Origin: Lachnospiraceae bacterium
Lineage (GTDB): Bacteria > Bacillota > Clostridia > Lachnospirales > Lachnospiraceae
Direction: 5' to 3'
Assembly: GCA_017420605.1 (NCBI GenBank)
Contig: JAFOIS010000081.1
Location: forward strand, 1-6,071
Length of the DNA stretch: 6,071 bases
Program-made: the position numbers and the translations under genes
Shown here: in pieces, positions 1 through 6,071 of the stretch
Layout: every line of letters starts with the position of its first letter
Numbering within the stretch: position 1 is the first letter of the stretch
The notes under the pieces: generated by a model
Database searches by the model: none
The model's input: the letters and a program-made list of their open reading frames with translations, nothing else
Told to the model about the DNA's origin: nothing

Positions 1-773
1 GTGCAGGCGCCGGACCGGATGGCGTCTCCGAGATCGGTCATCGCAAAGCCCGGCATGACCGTATCGAGGTCGATCACGCAGATCGCCTGCCCCGTCTTCT
101 CATCGATCAGCAGGTTGTTGATCTTCGTATCGTTGTGTGTGACACGGATCGGCAGTTCCCCGCGTTCATAACTGTCCATCGAATAGTACGCAAGTTCCTT
201 CCGGCCGAGAATGAAACGGATCTCCTCCTTACACTGCGCTTTCCGTTCCGGGATGCAGTTTTCAAGTACTTTCAGGAAATTCTGATACCGTGCTCTCGTA
301 TTATGGAAGTCCGGGATCGTATAGTACAGCGTTTCCGCCGGATAGTCGGAAAGCTGGCTCTGGAAATGTCCGAACGCCTTTCCCGTCATGGCAAAATCTT
401 CCGGCTTTTCCACGATCTCCCGGCTGAAAGTGCCGTCGATGAATTTCGTGATGCGCCAGTAGTCTTCCTTATCGTCGAGGGTATACGGTTTCCCGTCTTT
501 CGCAAAAAGGCACGTCAGCGTTTCCCTCTCCGGATCTCCGCCGGCCGCGATGATCTTTTTCCGCAGATGCGCCGTAATGCCCAGAAAATTCTCCATCAGC
601 TCGTCCGGATGATGGAAAACATACTTGTTGATCTTCTGAAGGACGTATTTCGCCTCTCCCGCCTCCGTATCGTACACAAGAAGCAGGGTATCGTTCACAT
701 GCCCGTTTCCGAACGGTTTTACTTCTTTGAGCTTTCCGGGTATCTCAAAACGATCGATGATTTCCTCATACAT
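1..773 (-). CDS. NahK-like aminoglycoside-phosphotransferase-fold sugar kinase, C-terminus cut off by window edge
   Basis: This is the fourth gene of the leftward operon. It runs off the left edge, leaving 257 complete codons; family members are about 350-370 residues, so about 100 C-terminal residues are missing. I translated it by hand from the ATG at 773. An N-terminal nucleotide-loop-like stretch GNGHVNDTLLL (22-32) is followed by VLQKINKYVF (44-53), typical of N-acetylhexosamine 1-kinase relatives. The Brenner-type catalytic motif HNDTKINN (213-220) gives catalytic Asp215 and metal ligand Asn220. VIDLDTVMPG (233-242) supplies the metal-binding Asp235. Family knowledge: such enzymes transfer phosphate from ATP to the anomeric hydroxyl of GlcNAc/GalNAc-type sugars in the cytosol; relatives phosphorylate other small molecules. 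A GGAG-type SD at 786-791 sits 12 nt before the ATG; a GTG one codon upstream (776) would give 9 nt spacing and is an equally possible start. The gene starts 38 nt after the amidohydrolase stop. The fold is secure; the sugar substrate is inferred. Confidence 0.88.
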   Translation of the reverse strand, partial: MYEEIIDRFEIPGKLKEVKPFGNGHVNDTLLLVYDTEAGEAKYVLQKINKYVFHHPDELMENFLGITAHLRKKIIAAGGDPERETLTCLFAKDGKPYTLDDKEDYWRITKFIDGTFSREIVEKPEDFAMTGKAFGHFQSQLSDYPAETLYYTIPDFHNTRARYQNFLKVLENCIPERKAQCKEEIRFILGRKELAYYSMDSYERGELPIRVTHNDTKINNLLIDEKTGQAICVIDLDTVMPGFAMTDLGDAIRSGAC

Positions 774-811
774 CACGGCGGTCTTCTCCTTTCGGTCTCC
801 GTCCTGCGTTT

Positions 812-1690
812 TTATTCCCCGACCATCGGGATCGCCTTTTCCGGTTTCTCGTCGCTGACCCCGATGAAGCGCAGAATGTTCCTGCAGTAGACGTGTTCCT
901 TAAAGTCCTCGACGTCTCCGTCGCAGTATTTCTCATAAAGCGCGTCGTCCCGCTGCTGCCATTCGACCGCCCACGACGTATTGTATTTGCTTGTATTGCA
1001 GTCCGTACCGAAGATCAGATTGTAACGGAGCTCATAATCGCAGGTGAGCAGATGCCGGAAGGCGTCTTCGCGGTGCCGTCTCGGCGTTCCGGGCGTCACG
1101 TCGATGAACATTTCGCAGCTCATTTCCGGACGGCGGTAATAGGCGTTGTTGAATTTCCCGTATACGGCGATGCATTCGTCGTACCACGGCCAGGAGATGT
1201 GCGCGAGGCAGAACTTCAGGTGCGGGATCTCGATCAGCGCTTCGAAATTGCCGGGCCGGTTATTGTTGCACGAATTGACGCCGTCCCAGCAGATCCCGGA
1301 ATGAAAGAGGACCGGCTTGCCGACCTGCGCGATCCGCTCGCAGGCGCGCAGGCACCGTTCGTCGGAAGGCGCGTACAGCGTGCAGATCATCTTGAATCCG
1401 TAAACGCCCGCCTTCGCCGCCATGTCGATCTGGTCCAGCGCGTCGCTCTCCAGCGGATTGAGATAATAGAAAGGATACAGATGCTCCTGTCCCTTGCAGG
1501 TGTCGAGGCAGTCCTGAAGCCGTCTTTCGGGATCCCAGTCCGCGAACTTCAAGGGATCGACCGACAGGATCACGCCGCCGTCAAGTCCTGCTTTGGAAAG
1601 CCTCTCCATCAGGTCCTTCTGATTCCGCGCGGGATCGACGATATACTCCGATTTTTCCAGCCCGGTATGGATATGTCCGTCAAGCCTCAT
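812..1690 (-). CDS. Amidohydrolase-2 family metal-dependent hydrolase (TIM barrel)
   Basis: This is a 292-residue cytosolic protein of the amidohydrolase-related family (PF04909 type), which includes hydrolases, lactonases and decarboxylases. The metal-site residues are visible in order: DGHIH (4-8, the HxH of strand 1), His130 in VLFHSG, His164 in CLAHISWPW, and Asp230 in IFGTDCN. The closing YCRNILRFIG (268-277) matches the family's usual C-terminal helix motif. The length is normal and no signal peptide is present. A strong AGGAGG-type SD lies 6-7 nt before the ATG, so the start is secure. It is the third gene of the leftward operon, starting 48 nt after the mutase stop. It has 14 cysteines in 292 residues, which fits a reduced anaerobic cytosol. 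The reaction is unknown: in this setting it could be a sugar lactonase, deacylase or decarboxylase, and nothing in the sequence chooses between them. Confidence 0.9.
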   Translation of the reverse strand: MRLDGHIHTGLEKSEYIVDPARNQKDLMERLSKAGLDGGVILSVDPLKFADWDPERRLQDCLDTCKGQEHLYPFYYLNPLESDALDQIDMAAKAGVYGFKMICTLYAPSDERCLRACERIAQVGKPVLFHSGICWDGVNSCNNNRPGNFEALIEIPHLKFCLAHISWPWYDECIAVYGKFNNAYYRRPEMSCEMFIDVTPGTPRRHREDAFRHLLTCDYELRYNLIFGTDCNTSKYNTSWAVEWQQRDDALYEKYCDGDVEDFKEHVYCRNILRFIGVSDEKPEKAIPMVGE

Positions 1691-1738
1691 AGTATTCCTC
1701 CTCCATGGTAAACGTAAACAGTCTTCCGCTTATTGCTC

Positions 1739-3199
1739 TTATTTGCTTTCCGCAAGAAACAGTTTCCACGCTTCAATATATGCTTCCGCATCGCCTTCGC
1801 ATCTGCCCTCGGCAAAGATCCGAAGCAGCGGCTCCGTTCCGGACAGCCTGCAGATCACGAAGGAATCATCCGGGAAATACACTTTGCAGCCGTCCATATA
1901 ACTGACCTTCTCATACGGCTGCGCAAAAGCCGGCAGACAGCCCTGTTCCTTCGTGAACAGCTGCATGATGCGCTCCCGCTGCACATCACTCACGGCCATG
2001 TTGCACTCCACAAAGAACGATCTGCCGTACTTTTCCCGGAGTTCTTCGATCATCTGCCCCGGCCGTTTCCCGGTCCTGCAGATCATTTCCACAAAAAGGG
2101 CCGCCGCGTAAACGGAATCCTTGCCGTGGATATGGCCCCGCACCGTAAGGCCGCCCGACGATTCCCCGCCGAGCACGGCCTCTCTTTTGTCGATCTCCGC
2201 GGAAATGTGCTTGAAACCGACCGGGACCTCGTAGCATTCCTCGCCCAGCCCGTGCGCCACTCTGTCCAGAAGGTGCGTCGTGGCGATGTTCCGGACGGCC
2301 GGACCCTTCCAGCCTTTGTATTCATGTAAATAATAATACAAAAGCACGAGGATGTCATTTGCGGAGATATAGGTGCCGTCCGCGTCGACCACGCCCAGGC
2401 GGTCGCCGTCGCCGTCTACGCCGAAGCCGATATCATAGCCGCCCGCAACGACCTGGTCCGCGAGAAAACGGAGGGTGTCCTTTGTCGGCGCCGGCATGAT
2501 CCCGCCGAAATACGCGTCCTTATTGCCGTGGATCTGATCGATCGTGCAGCGGGTCGTTCCGAAAATAACGCTGATCGGATAGGTGGAGGATCCGTGCATG
2601 GAATCATAGAGGATCCTCGGGCCTCTTTCCCGGATCGCGTCCGTATCGAGGATCCCCAGAATGTCGTCGAGGAAATCGTTGAACGGATTGTTCAGGATCG
2701 TGATGAGCCCGGCGCTCAGCCCTTCCTGAAAAGGAAGCTCCCGGACGTTCTCTATGAGCGCGCAGCGCTTCTCCAGATCTTCGGTCACCGAGACCGGCGC
2801 GTCCCGTCCCTCGTCCACGATCACCTTGATGCCGTTATATACCGGCGGGTTATGGGATGCCGTGACCTCCAGGCCGTAATGCAGTCCTTTCTTCATGACG
2901 GTGTGCATGATGAGCGGCGTCGGCGCGCTGCGCTTCATCATCTGCACTGCGATCCCGTTTCCGGCCAGAACGCCAGCGGCCCATCTGGCCGCCGCGTCGG
3001 AAAGGAACCGCCGGTCATAGCCGATCACGACCGGCATATCGTTCTGCCCCATCGCAAGGATCCTGTCCGCAAGCGCCTGCGCAACGATCGTGATCGTCTG
3101 TTTTTCAAAGTCCTCCCCGATCACGGCGCGCCATCCGCCTGTCCCGAAACGCACCGGCGGCCGCACATAGGCGCCGCGAACTAAAACTTCCTCATTCAT
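1739..3199 (-). CDS. Phosphohexomutase (phosphoglucomutase/phosphomannomutase family)
   Basis: This is a 486-residue alpha-D-phosphohexomutase, which interconverts hexose-1-phosphate and hexose-6-phosphate through a phosphoserine. All four active-site loops are intact. TASHNP (113-118) carries the phosphorylated Ser115. VDGDGDRLG (261-269) supplies the three Mg ligands Asp262, Asp264 and Asp266. GESSGG (345-350) is the sugar-recognition loop. RLSGTEPLLR (451-460) binds the substrate phosphate. The N-terminus VRFGTGGWRAVIGEDF (16-31) is also typical. The open frame extends upstream to 3361, but that part overlaps the aldolase gene; the ATG at 3199 is chosen because it has a good SD and leaves the normal family length. 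The GESSGG loop resembles PGM/PMM-type enzymes more than GlmM. It is the second gene of the leftward operon, and pairing with an anomeric kinase suggests it turns sugar-1-P into sugar-6-P. The substrate (glucose, mannose or N-acetylhexosamine phosphate) is not settled. Confidence 0.93.
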   Translation of the reverse strand: MNEEVLVRGAYVRPPVRFGTGGWRAVIGEDFEKQTITIVAQALADRILAMGQNDMPVVIGYDRRFLSDAAARWAAGVLAGNGIAVQMMKRSAPTPLIMHTVMKKGLHYGLEVTASHNPPVYNGIKVIVDEGRDAPVSVTEDLEKRCALIENVRELPFQEGLSAGLITILNNPFNDFLDDILGILDTDAIRERGPRILYDSMHGSSTYPISVIFGTTRCTIDQIHGNKDAYFGGIMPAPTKDTLRFLADQVVAGGYDIGFGVDGDGDRLGVVDADGTYISANDILVLLYYYLHEYKGWKGPAVRNIATTHLLDRVAHGLGEECYEVPVGFKHISAEIDKREAVLGGESSGGLTVRGHIHGKDSVYAAALFVEMICRTGKRPGQMIEELREKYGRSFFVECNMAVSDVQRERIMQLFTKEQGCLPAFAQPYEKVSYMDGCKVYFPDDSFVICRLSGTEPLLRIFAEGRCEGDAEAYIEAWKLFLAESK

Positions 3200-3208
3200 C
3201 CGGCTCTG

Positions 3209-3214
3209 CCCCCT
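3209..3214 (-). promoter_or_regulatory. Shine-Dalgarno site that fixes the mutase start
   Basis: On the minus strand the sequence reads AGGGGG, 9 nt before the ATG at 3199. The alternative in-frame ATG at 3220 has no comparable purine-rich site upstream, and the ATG at 3361 lies inside the aldolase gene. This supports a 486-residue rather than a 540-residue product. Confidence 0.7.
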
Positions 3215-3251
3215 CTGCATTTTGGCTGCGTAATGTGATTCTGTATCGTTT

Positions 3252-4034
3252 TCAGCGCGGTTTTCTGGAAAGTGCGCCGAACTCTTTCTTTGCGCGGGTG
3301 AATTCCCGCACGATCGCGCCGAGATCCCCGCTGTAATTGAGGAAACTCGCTCCCATATCAAGGTATTTCTGCCCCGCTTCGGGACTTCCGACCGGAATGC
3401 CCCACCATTTCCCGTATTTTTCCGCCGTTTTCGCGATCCTTTCGATTGCCGTTTCCATCGCGGGGCTGTTCTTTTCCCCGAACACGCCGAGGCTCATGGA
3501 AAGATCGGCAGGCCCGATGAAAAACGCGTCGATTCCCGGGACCTGTGCGATCTCGTCAAGAACGTCCAGAGACTCCCTGTCCTCGATCTGGATCATCACA
3601 AAAGTCTCCCTGTTTGCGAACGCAAGGCTTTCCTTCGCGTCATCCAGCATATACCGGCAGTCGGCGCCGGCCAGGTCGATCCCCCTCTTTCCGAGGGGCG
3701 GGTATTTCGCGTTGCGGGCGATCTCCGCCGCTTCCTCCGCGGTCTTGACGTGCGGCACCATGATCCCGGCCGCCCCGTCCTCCAGCGCGCGGAAATAGTC
3801 CAGATATCCCTGTTTCCGGACACGCACCACACAGTCGACGTCCGCGGCCCTGGCCGCGGCGATCATATGGAAGATCTCCATCTGCGTGAACGGCTTGTGT
3901 TCCATATCAAGCCACAGACAGTCGTAGTCAAGATGTCCCGCCAGCTCGCAGATCCTGGCGCCGCCCACGGCCACGCCGGTACACAGCGCCCAGCCGCCGT
4001 TCCGTATCTTCTCGAGCGTTTTGCTGCGCCTCAT
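3252..4034 (-). CDS. HpcH/HpaI-type class II aldolase (2-keto-3-deoxy sugar acid aldolase-like)
   Basis: This is a 260-residue protein of the HpcH/HpaI aldolase/citrate lyase family (PF03328), of the same length as HpaI, GarL and RhmA. These enzymes use a divalent metal to cleave 2-keto-3-deoxy (or 4-hydroxy-2-oxo) acids to pyruvate and an aldehyde. The catalytic set is present: His46 in LDMEHKPF, Arg71 in VVRVRK, metal ligands Glu151 in MIQIED and Asp177 in FIGPADLSMSLG, plus the family signatures IMVPHVKTAEEA (91-102) and YPPLGKRG (111-118). It is cytosolic, with no signal peptide. The ATG at 4034 has an AGGGAG SD at 4042-4047, 7 nt upstream. It is the first gene of the leftward operon, transcribed from the divergent gap, and is followed 52 nt later by the mutase. 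Its presence suggests the pathway makes a deoxy-keto sugar acid, as in uronate, aldarate or rhamnonate routes. The exact substrate is not readable. Confidence 0.92.
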   Translation of the reverse strand: MRRSKTLEKIRNGGWALCTGVAVGGARICELAGHLDYDCLWLDMEHKPFTQMEIFHMIAAARAADVDCVVRVRKQGYLDYFRALEDGAAGIMVPHVKTAEEAAEIARNAKYPPLGKRGIDLAGADCRYMLDDAKESLAFANRETFVMIQIEDRESLDVLDEIAQVPGIDAFFIGPADLSMSLGVFGEKNSPAMETAIERIAKTAEKYGKWWGIPVGSPEAGQKYLDMGASFLNYSGDLGAIVREFTRAKKEFGALSRKPR

Positions 4035-4113
4035 CGTATTTCTCCCTCTGCGCTCCCGGTCTGCTCCGGAATGCGCTGAAATTTATCGAAAAATATGTAT
4101 TTCTTTGTTTGAT

Positions 4114-4119
4114 TATAAT
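4114..4119 (+). promoter_or_regulatory. Candidate -10 element for the rightward operon
   Basis: A perfect TATAAT lies in the AT-rich gap and would place transcription initiation near 4126, giving a 38-nt leader before the oxidoreductase ATG. No recognisable -35 sits 16-18 nt upstream. The upstream bases (4082-4110) are strongly A/T-rich, which may compensate or may mean an activator is needed. Confidence 0.45.
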
Positions 4120-4143
4120 ACAATCGTTTCAAACGTACAGCAA
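4115..4143 (-). promoter_or_regulatory. Candidate sigma-70-type promoter for the leftward operon
   Basis: On the minus strand there is a weak -35 TTGCTG (4143-4138) and a -10 TATTAT (4120-4115) separated by 17 nt. This places a start near 4108 and leaves a leader of about 74 nt before the aldolase ATG. A TATAAT on the same strand at 4117-4112 is an alternative -10 but lacks a -35 at proper spacing. This was found by eye only. Confidence 0.4.
4119..4135. promoter_or_regulatory. Candidate repressor operator (LacI-family-like core plus 11-bp palindrome)
   Basis: Two overlapping symmetric patterns lie at the inferred rightward start site. At 4119-4132, TACAATCGTTTCAA matches 8 of the 10 fixed positions of the LacI/CcpA-type consensus TGNAANCGNTTNCA, with the central AANCGNTT intact. 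At 4125-4135, CGTTTCAAACG is a perfect 11-bp palindrome around a central C. Either could bind a dimeric repressor that blocks both divergent promoters. No regulator gene is in the window, so the protein is unknown. Confidence 0.35.
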
Positions 4144-4163
4144 ATAATTCCAGGGAGGCTGTT

Positions 4164-5945
4164 ATGCTGGACCGAAGATCCTTAGACTGTGACCTCTGCG
4201 TCGTCGGCGGCGGACTTGCCGGCATCTGCACCGCCGTATCCGCTGCCCGGGAAGGCGTCCGGGTCGTCCTCATGCAGGAGCGGCCGATGCTCGGCGGCAA
4301 CGCCTCCTCCGAGATCCGCATGTGGATCAGCGGCGCACACGCATCGAATAACCGCGAGACCGGGATCATCGAAGAGATCGCGCTTGAAAACCTGTACCGG
4401 AATCCGACGAAGAGCTACGCCGTCTGGGACAGCATCCTCTACGATTTCGTACACCGGGAGAAGAACATCACACTCCTGCTCAATACCACCTGCCTTGACG
4501 CGGAAACGGAAGAAGGCGTATTTCCGCACGGCCGCACGATCCGCATCCGCAGGATCACAGGCTATCAGATGACGACCCAGCGTTATATCGACGTTTCCGC
4601 CGTCTTTTTTGCGGACTGCTCGGGAGACAGCATCCTCGCGCCTCTTTGCGGCGCGGCCTTCCGCTTCGGCAGGGAAGCCGCCTCCGAATTCGGCGAAGAT
4701 TCCTCCGCCCTTGTTCCGGACCGTAAGACCATGGGCATGTCCTGCCTCATCCAGGGCCGGGAGACCACGGAGGAAGTGCCGTACCTTCCGCCCTCGTTCT
4801 CCGCGCATCTTACGGAAAAGGATTTCGAGGACCGGGAACCGGATATTTACAATGATGATGAAAACTACTGGTATCTGGAACTCGGCGGGAATAAAGACTC
4901 CATCGCCGATACGGAGGAAGTGCGGGACGAACTGCTCTCCCTTGCCTGCGGCACCTGGGACTATATCAAGAATTCCGGAAACTTCCGGTCTGAAAACTGG
5001 GATCTCGATTTTCTGGGCTTTCTGCCGGGCAAGCGGGAATCGCGCCGGATGTGCGGCGAATACATGATCACGCAGCGCGACATTTCCGACGGCAGGGTCT
5101 TTCCGGATGAGATCGCCTTCGGCGGCTGGCCGCTCGACGATCATTTTCCGGACGGCTTTTATCACCGCGGTGTACCGAACACAGACATCAGAACGCCTGC
5201 GCCCTACTCCATTCCCTACCGAGCGCTCTATTCCGCCAACGTCGATAACCTGTTCTTTGCCGGCAGAAACATCAGCATGACGCACATGGCGATGAGCAGC
5301 ATTCGCGTCATGGCGACCTGCGCGCTCCTCGGCCAGGCTGTCGGATGCGCGGCCGCCCTTGCCTTAAAACATGGCTGCCGGCCGCACGACGTGTATCTTT
5401 CCCATATGGAAGAACTGCAGATGCTGCTGCTATGGGGAGACAGTTTCCTTCCGTCCATGCGCCGGCCGGTATCCCCGCTCTGCACGGAAGCAGTCCTCAC
5501 CGGTGCGGACGACCGCATCCGGAACGGCGAGGACCGGCCGCACCGCCTCTACGGTACGACGGATGAGACCGCTATCCTGCATATCCCCTGCGGCAGCGCC
5601 GTGACCTACCGTTTCCCGAAAAGCTTCGTGCATTACGTCCATCTTGTTTTTGACAGCGACCTGGACCGCCTGACGCTGCACGGCTCGACGACCGAACGCA
5701 CGCAGCCGACCCGCTCGAACCGGCGGCTCGACATGGTAAAACAGCATATGCCGACGACCCTCTGCCGCGCGTTCCGCCTGATCGGGCGCTGCGGGAATAC
5801 GGAGATCGAACTTCTTTCCGCAAAAGACAACCATCTGCACTGCCGGCACATTACCATAAACGCAGAACTCGACGGCCTCGTCTTCATCCCGCAGTCGACC
5901 TGGGGCGATCCGGACGTGCGCCTTATTTCCTTTGATTTCGGCTGA
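4164..5945 (+). CDS. FAD-dependent oxidoreductase (FAD_oxidored/PF12831 type) with extra C-terminal domain
   Basis: This is a 593-residue flavoprotein and the first gene of the rightward operon. The N-terminal Rossmann dinucleotide fold shows VVGGGLAG (13-20) as the glycine-rich ADP-binding loop and Glu39 at the end of strand 2 for the ribose, followed by MLGGNASSE (42-50). ADCSGDS (150-156) and RRMCGEYMITQRD (294-306) are typical of this family. NLFFAGRNIS (362-371) with the following helix 372-402 completes the FAD site. Residues after about 430 are not part of the core; they look beta-rich (for example VHLVFD and LISFDFG) and may form a small beta-sandwich. There is no signal peptide, so it is probably cytosolic. 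AGGGAGG (4152-4158), 5 nt before the ATG, fixes the start. Family members are common in glycan-use loci, but their substrates are mostly unknown. Here it is followed by a beta-helix protein, suggesting oxidation of a sugar or sugar derivative; that role is inference. Confidence 0.9.
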   Translation: MLDRRSLDCDLCVVGGGLAGICTAVSAAREGVRVVLMQERPMLGGNASSEIRMWISGAHASNNRETGIIEEIALENLYRNPTKSYAVWDSILYDFVHREKNITLLLNTTCLDAETEEGVFPHGRTIRIRRITGYQMTTQRYIDVSAVFFADCSGDSILAPLCGAAFRFGREAASEFGEDSSALVPDRKTMGMSCLIQGRETTEEVPYLPPSFSAHLTEKDFEDREPDIYNDDENYWYLELGGNKDSIADTEEVRDELLSLACGTWDYIKNSGNFRSENWDLDFLGFLPGKRESRRMCGEYMITQRDISDGRVFPDEIAFGGWPLDDHFPDGFYHRGVPNTDIRTPAPYSIPYRALYSANVDNLFFAGRNISMTHMAMSSIRVMATCALLGQAVGCAAALALKHGCRPHDVYLSHMEELQMLLLWGDSFLPSMRRPVSPLCTEAVLTGADDRIRNGEDRPHRLYGTTDETAILHIPCGSAVTYRFPKSFVHYVHLVFDSDLDRLTLHGSTTERTQPTRSNRRLDMVKQHMPTTLCRAFRLIGRCGNTEIELLSAKDNHLHCRHITINAELDGLVFIPQSTWGDPDVRLISFDFG

Positions 5946-5965
5946 GTTTTACACGGAGGTGCAGC

Positions 5966-6071
5966 ATGAGATATCTTGAGGAGCGGCTATACCTGACACC
6001 GAACGAGTTTACCGCGGATTCGGACCGCAGATCGATCCAGAATGCCGTCGACGAAGCGGCCTTACAGGAGA
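5966..6071 (+). CDS. Start of a probable right-handed beta-helix (pectate-lyase/GH28-like) protein, cut by window edge
   Basis: Only 35 complete codons are present before the right edge. The ATG at 5966 has a GGAGGT SD (5955-5960) at 5 nt spacing and lies 20 nt after the oxidoreductase stop, so the two genes are almost certainly co-transcribed. The visible N-terminus contains RRSIQNAVDEAAL (21-33), resembling the D(S/T)xAIQxAIDEA element that opens many parallel beta-helix polysaccharide-active proteins such as GH28 polygalacturonases and pectate-lyase-like proteins. There is no hydrophobic signal sequence in the first 35 residues, so the product is probably intracellular and would act on imported oligosaccharides. 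The evidence is a single short motif. The reading frame is well supported by its SD and position; the family call is only moderately so. Confidence 0.6.
   Translation, partial: MRYLEERLYLTPNEFTADSDRRSIQNAVDEAALQE

Noticed and set aside
135..890. 251-codon plus-strand open frame opposite the kinase
   Set aside because: The minus-strand frame encodes a convincing phosphotransferase with HNDTKINN and VIDLD motifs. The plus-strand translation resembles nothing.
893..1711. 272-codon plus-strand open frame opposite the amidohydrolase
   Set aside because: It is a shadow of the minus-strand gene, which carries the HxH, His, His and Asp metal motifs. The shadow has no motif and no proper SD.
1691..1738. 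Possible terminator or internal promoter between mutase and amidohydrolase
   Set aside because: No GC-rich hairpin with a T-run on the minus strand and no convincing -35/-10 pair. The gap only holds the SD of the amidohydrolase.
2586..2615. Two GGATCC sites within 30 bases inside the mutase gene, looking like a short direct repeat
   Set aside because: The repeat is only 6-7 bases, falls in conserved coding sequence and has no further structure; it is consistent with chance.
3200..3361. 54-residue N-terminal extension of the phosphohexomutase
   Set aside because: It overlaps the 3' end of the aldolase gene, is low in family-like sequence and has no SD. The ATG at 3199 with AGGGGG upstream gives the normal family length.
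4182..5285. 367-codon open frame on the minus strand opposite the FAD oxidoreductase
   Set aside because: Its translation has no recognisable family motifs and lies entirely antisense to a gene with clear FAD motifs and a strong SD. Long antisense frames are expected in GC-rich coding DNA.

Overview
The window reads as a carbohydrate-catabolism locus from a GC-rich (by eye roughly 55-60%), probably anaerobic member of the Firmicutes/Clostridia. This placement rests on strong purine-rich Shine-Dalgarno (SD) sites ahead of most genes (GGAGG, AGGAGG, AGGGAG types), a low-GC promoter gap between GC-rich genes, cysteine-rich cytosolic enzymes, and the mix of families. It is an inference, because no taxonomic marker is present.

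Layout: two operons diverge from a 129-bp AT-rich gap (4035-4163). Leftward (minus strand), in order of transcription, are a HpcH/HpaI-type class II aldolase (3252-4034), a phosphohexomutase (1739-3199), an amidohydrolase-2 type metal-dependent hydrolase (812-1690), and an APH/NahK-like sugar kinase (773 leftward, cut by the window edge after 257 residues). Gaps between these genes are 38-52 nt, and I see no terminator. Rightward (plus strand) are a 593-residue FAD-dependent oxidoreductase of the FAD_oxidored (PF12831) type (4164-5945) and, 20 nt later, the first 35 codons of a protein whose start resembles right-handed beta-helix (pectate-lyase/GH28-like) proteins (5966 to the window end).

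How they may work together (inference): the beta-helix protein and the flavoenzyme would act on a glycan or oligosaccharide. The NahK-like kinase would phosphorylate a released (amino)sugar at C1, and the phosphohexomutase would move the phosphate from C1 to C6 so that the product enters glycolysis or amino-sugar catabolism. The aldolase would cleave a 2-keto-3-deoxy sugar acid to pyruvate plus an aldehyde, and the amidohydrolase would hydrolyse or decarboxylate an intermediate. The substrate cannot be read from the sequence.

The divergent gap carries overlapping candidate promoters on both strands that share one TATAAT core. A LacI-family-like half-conserved operator and an 11-bp perfect palindrome lie over the inferred rightward start site, which suggests coordinated control. 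No RNA genes, mobile elements, CRISPR arrays or long repeats were seen, and no gene-free stretch exceeds 300 bases.
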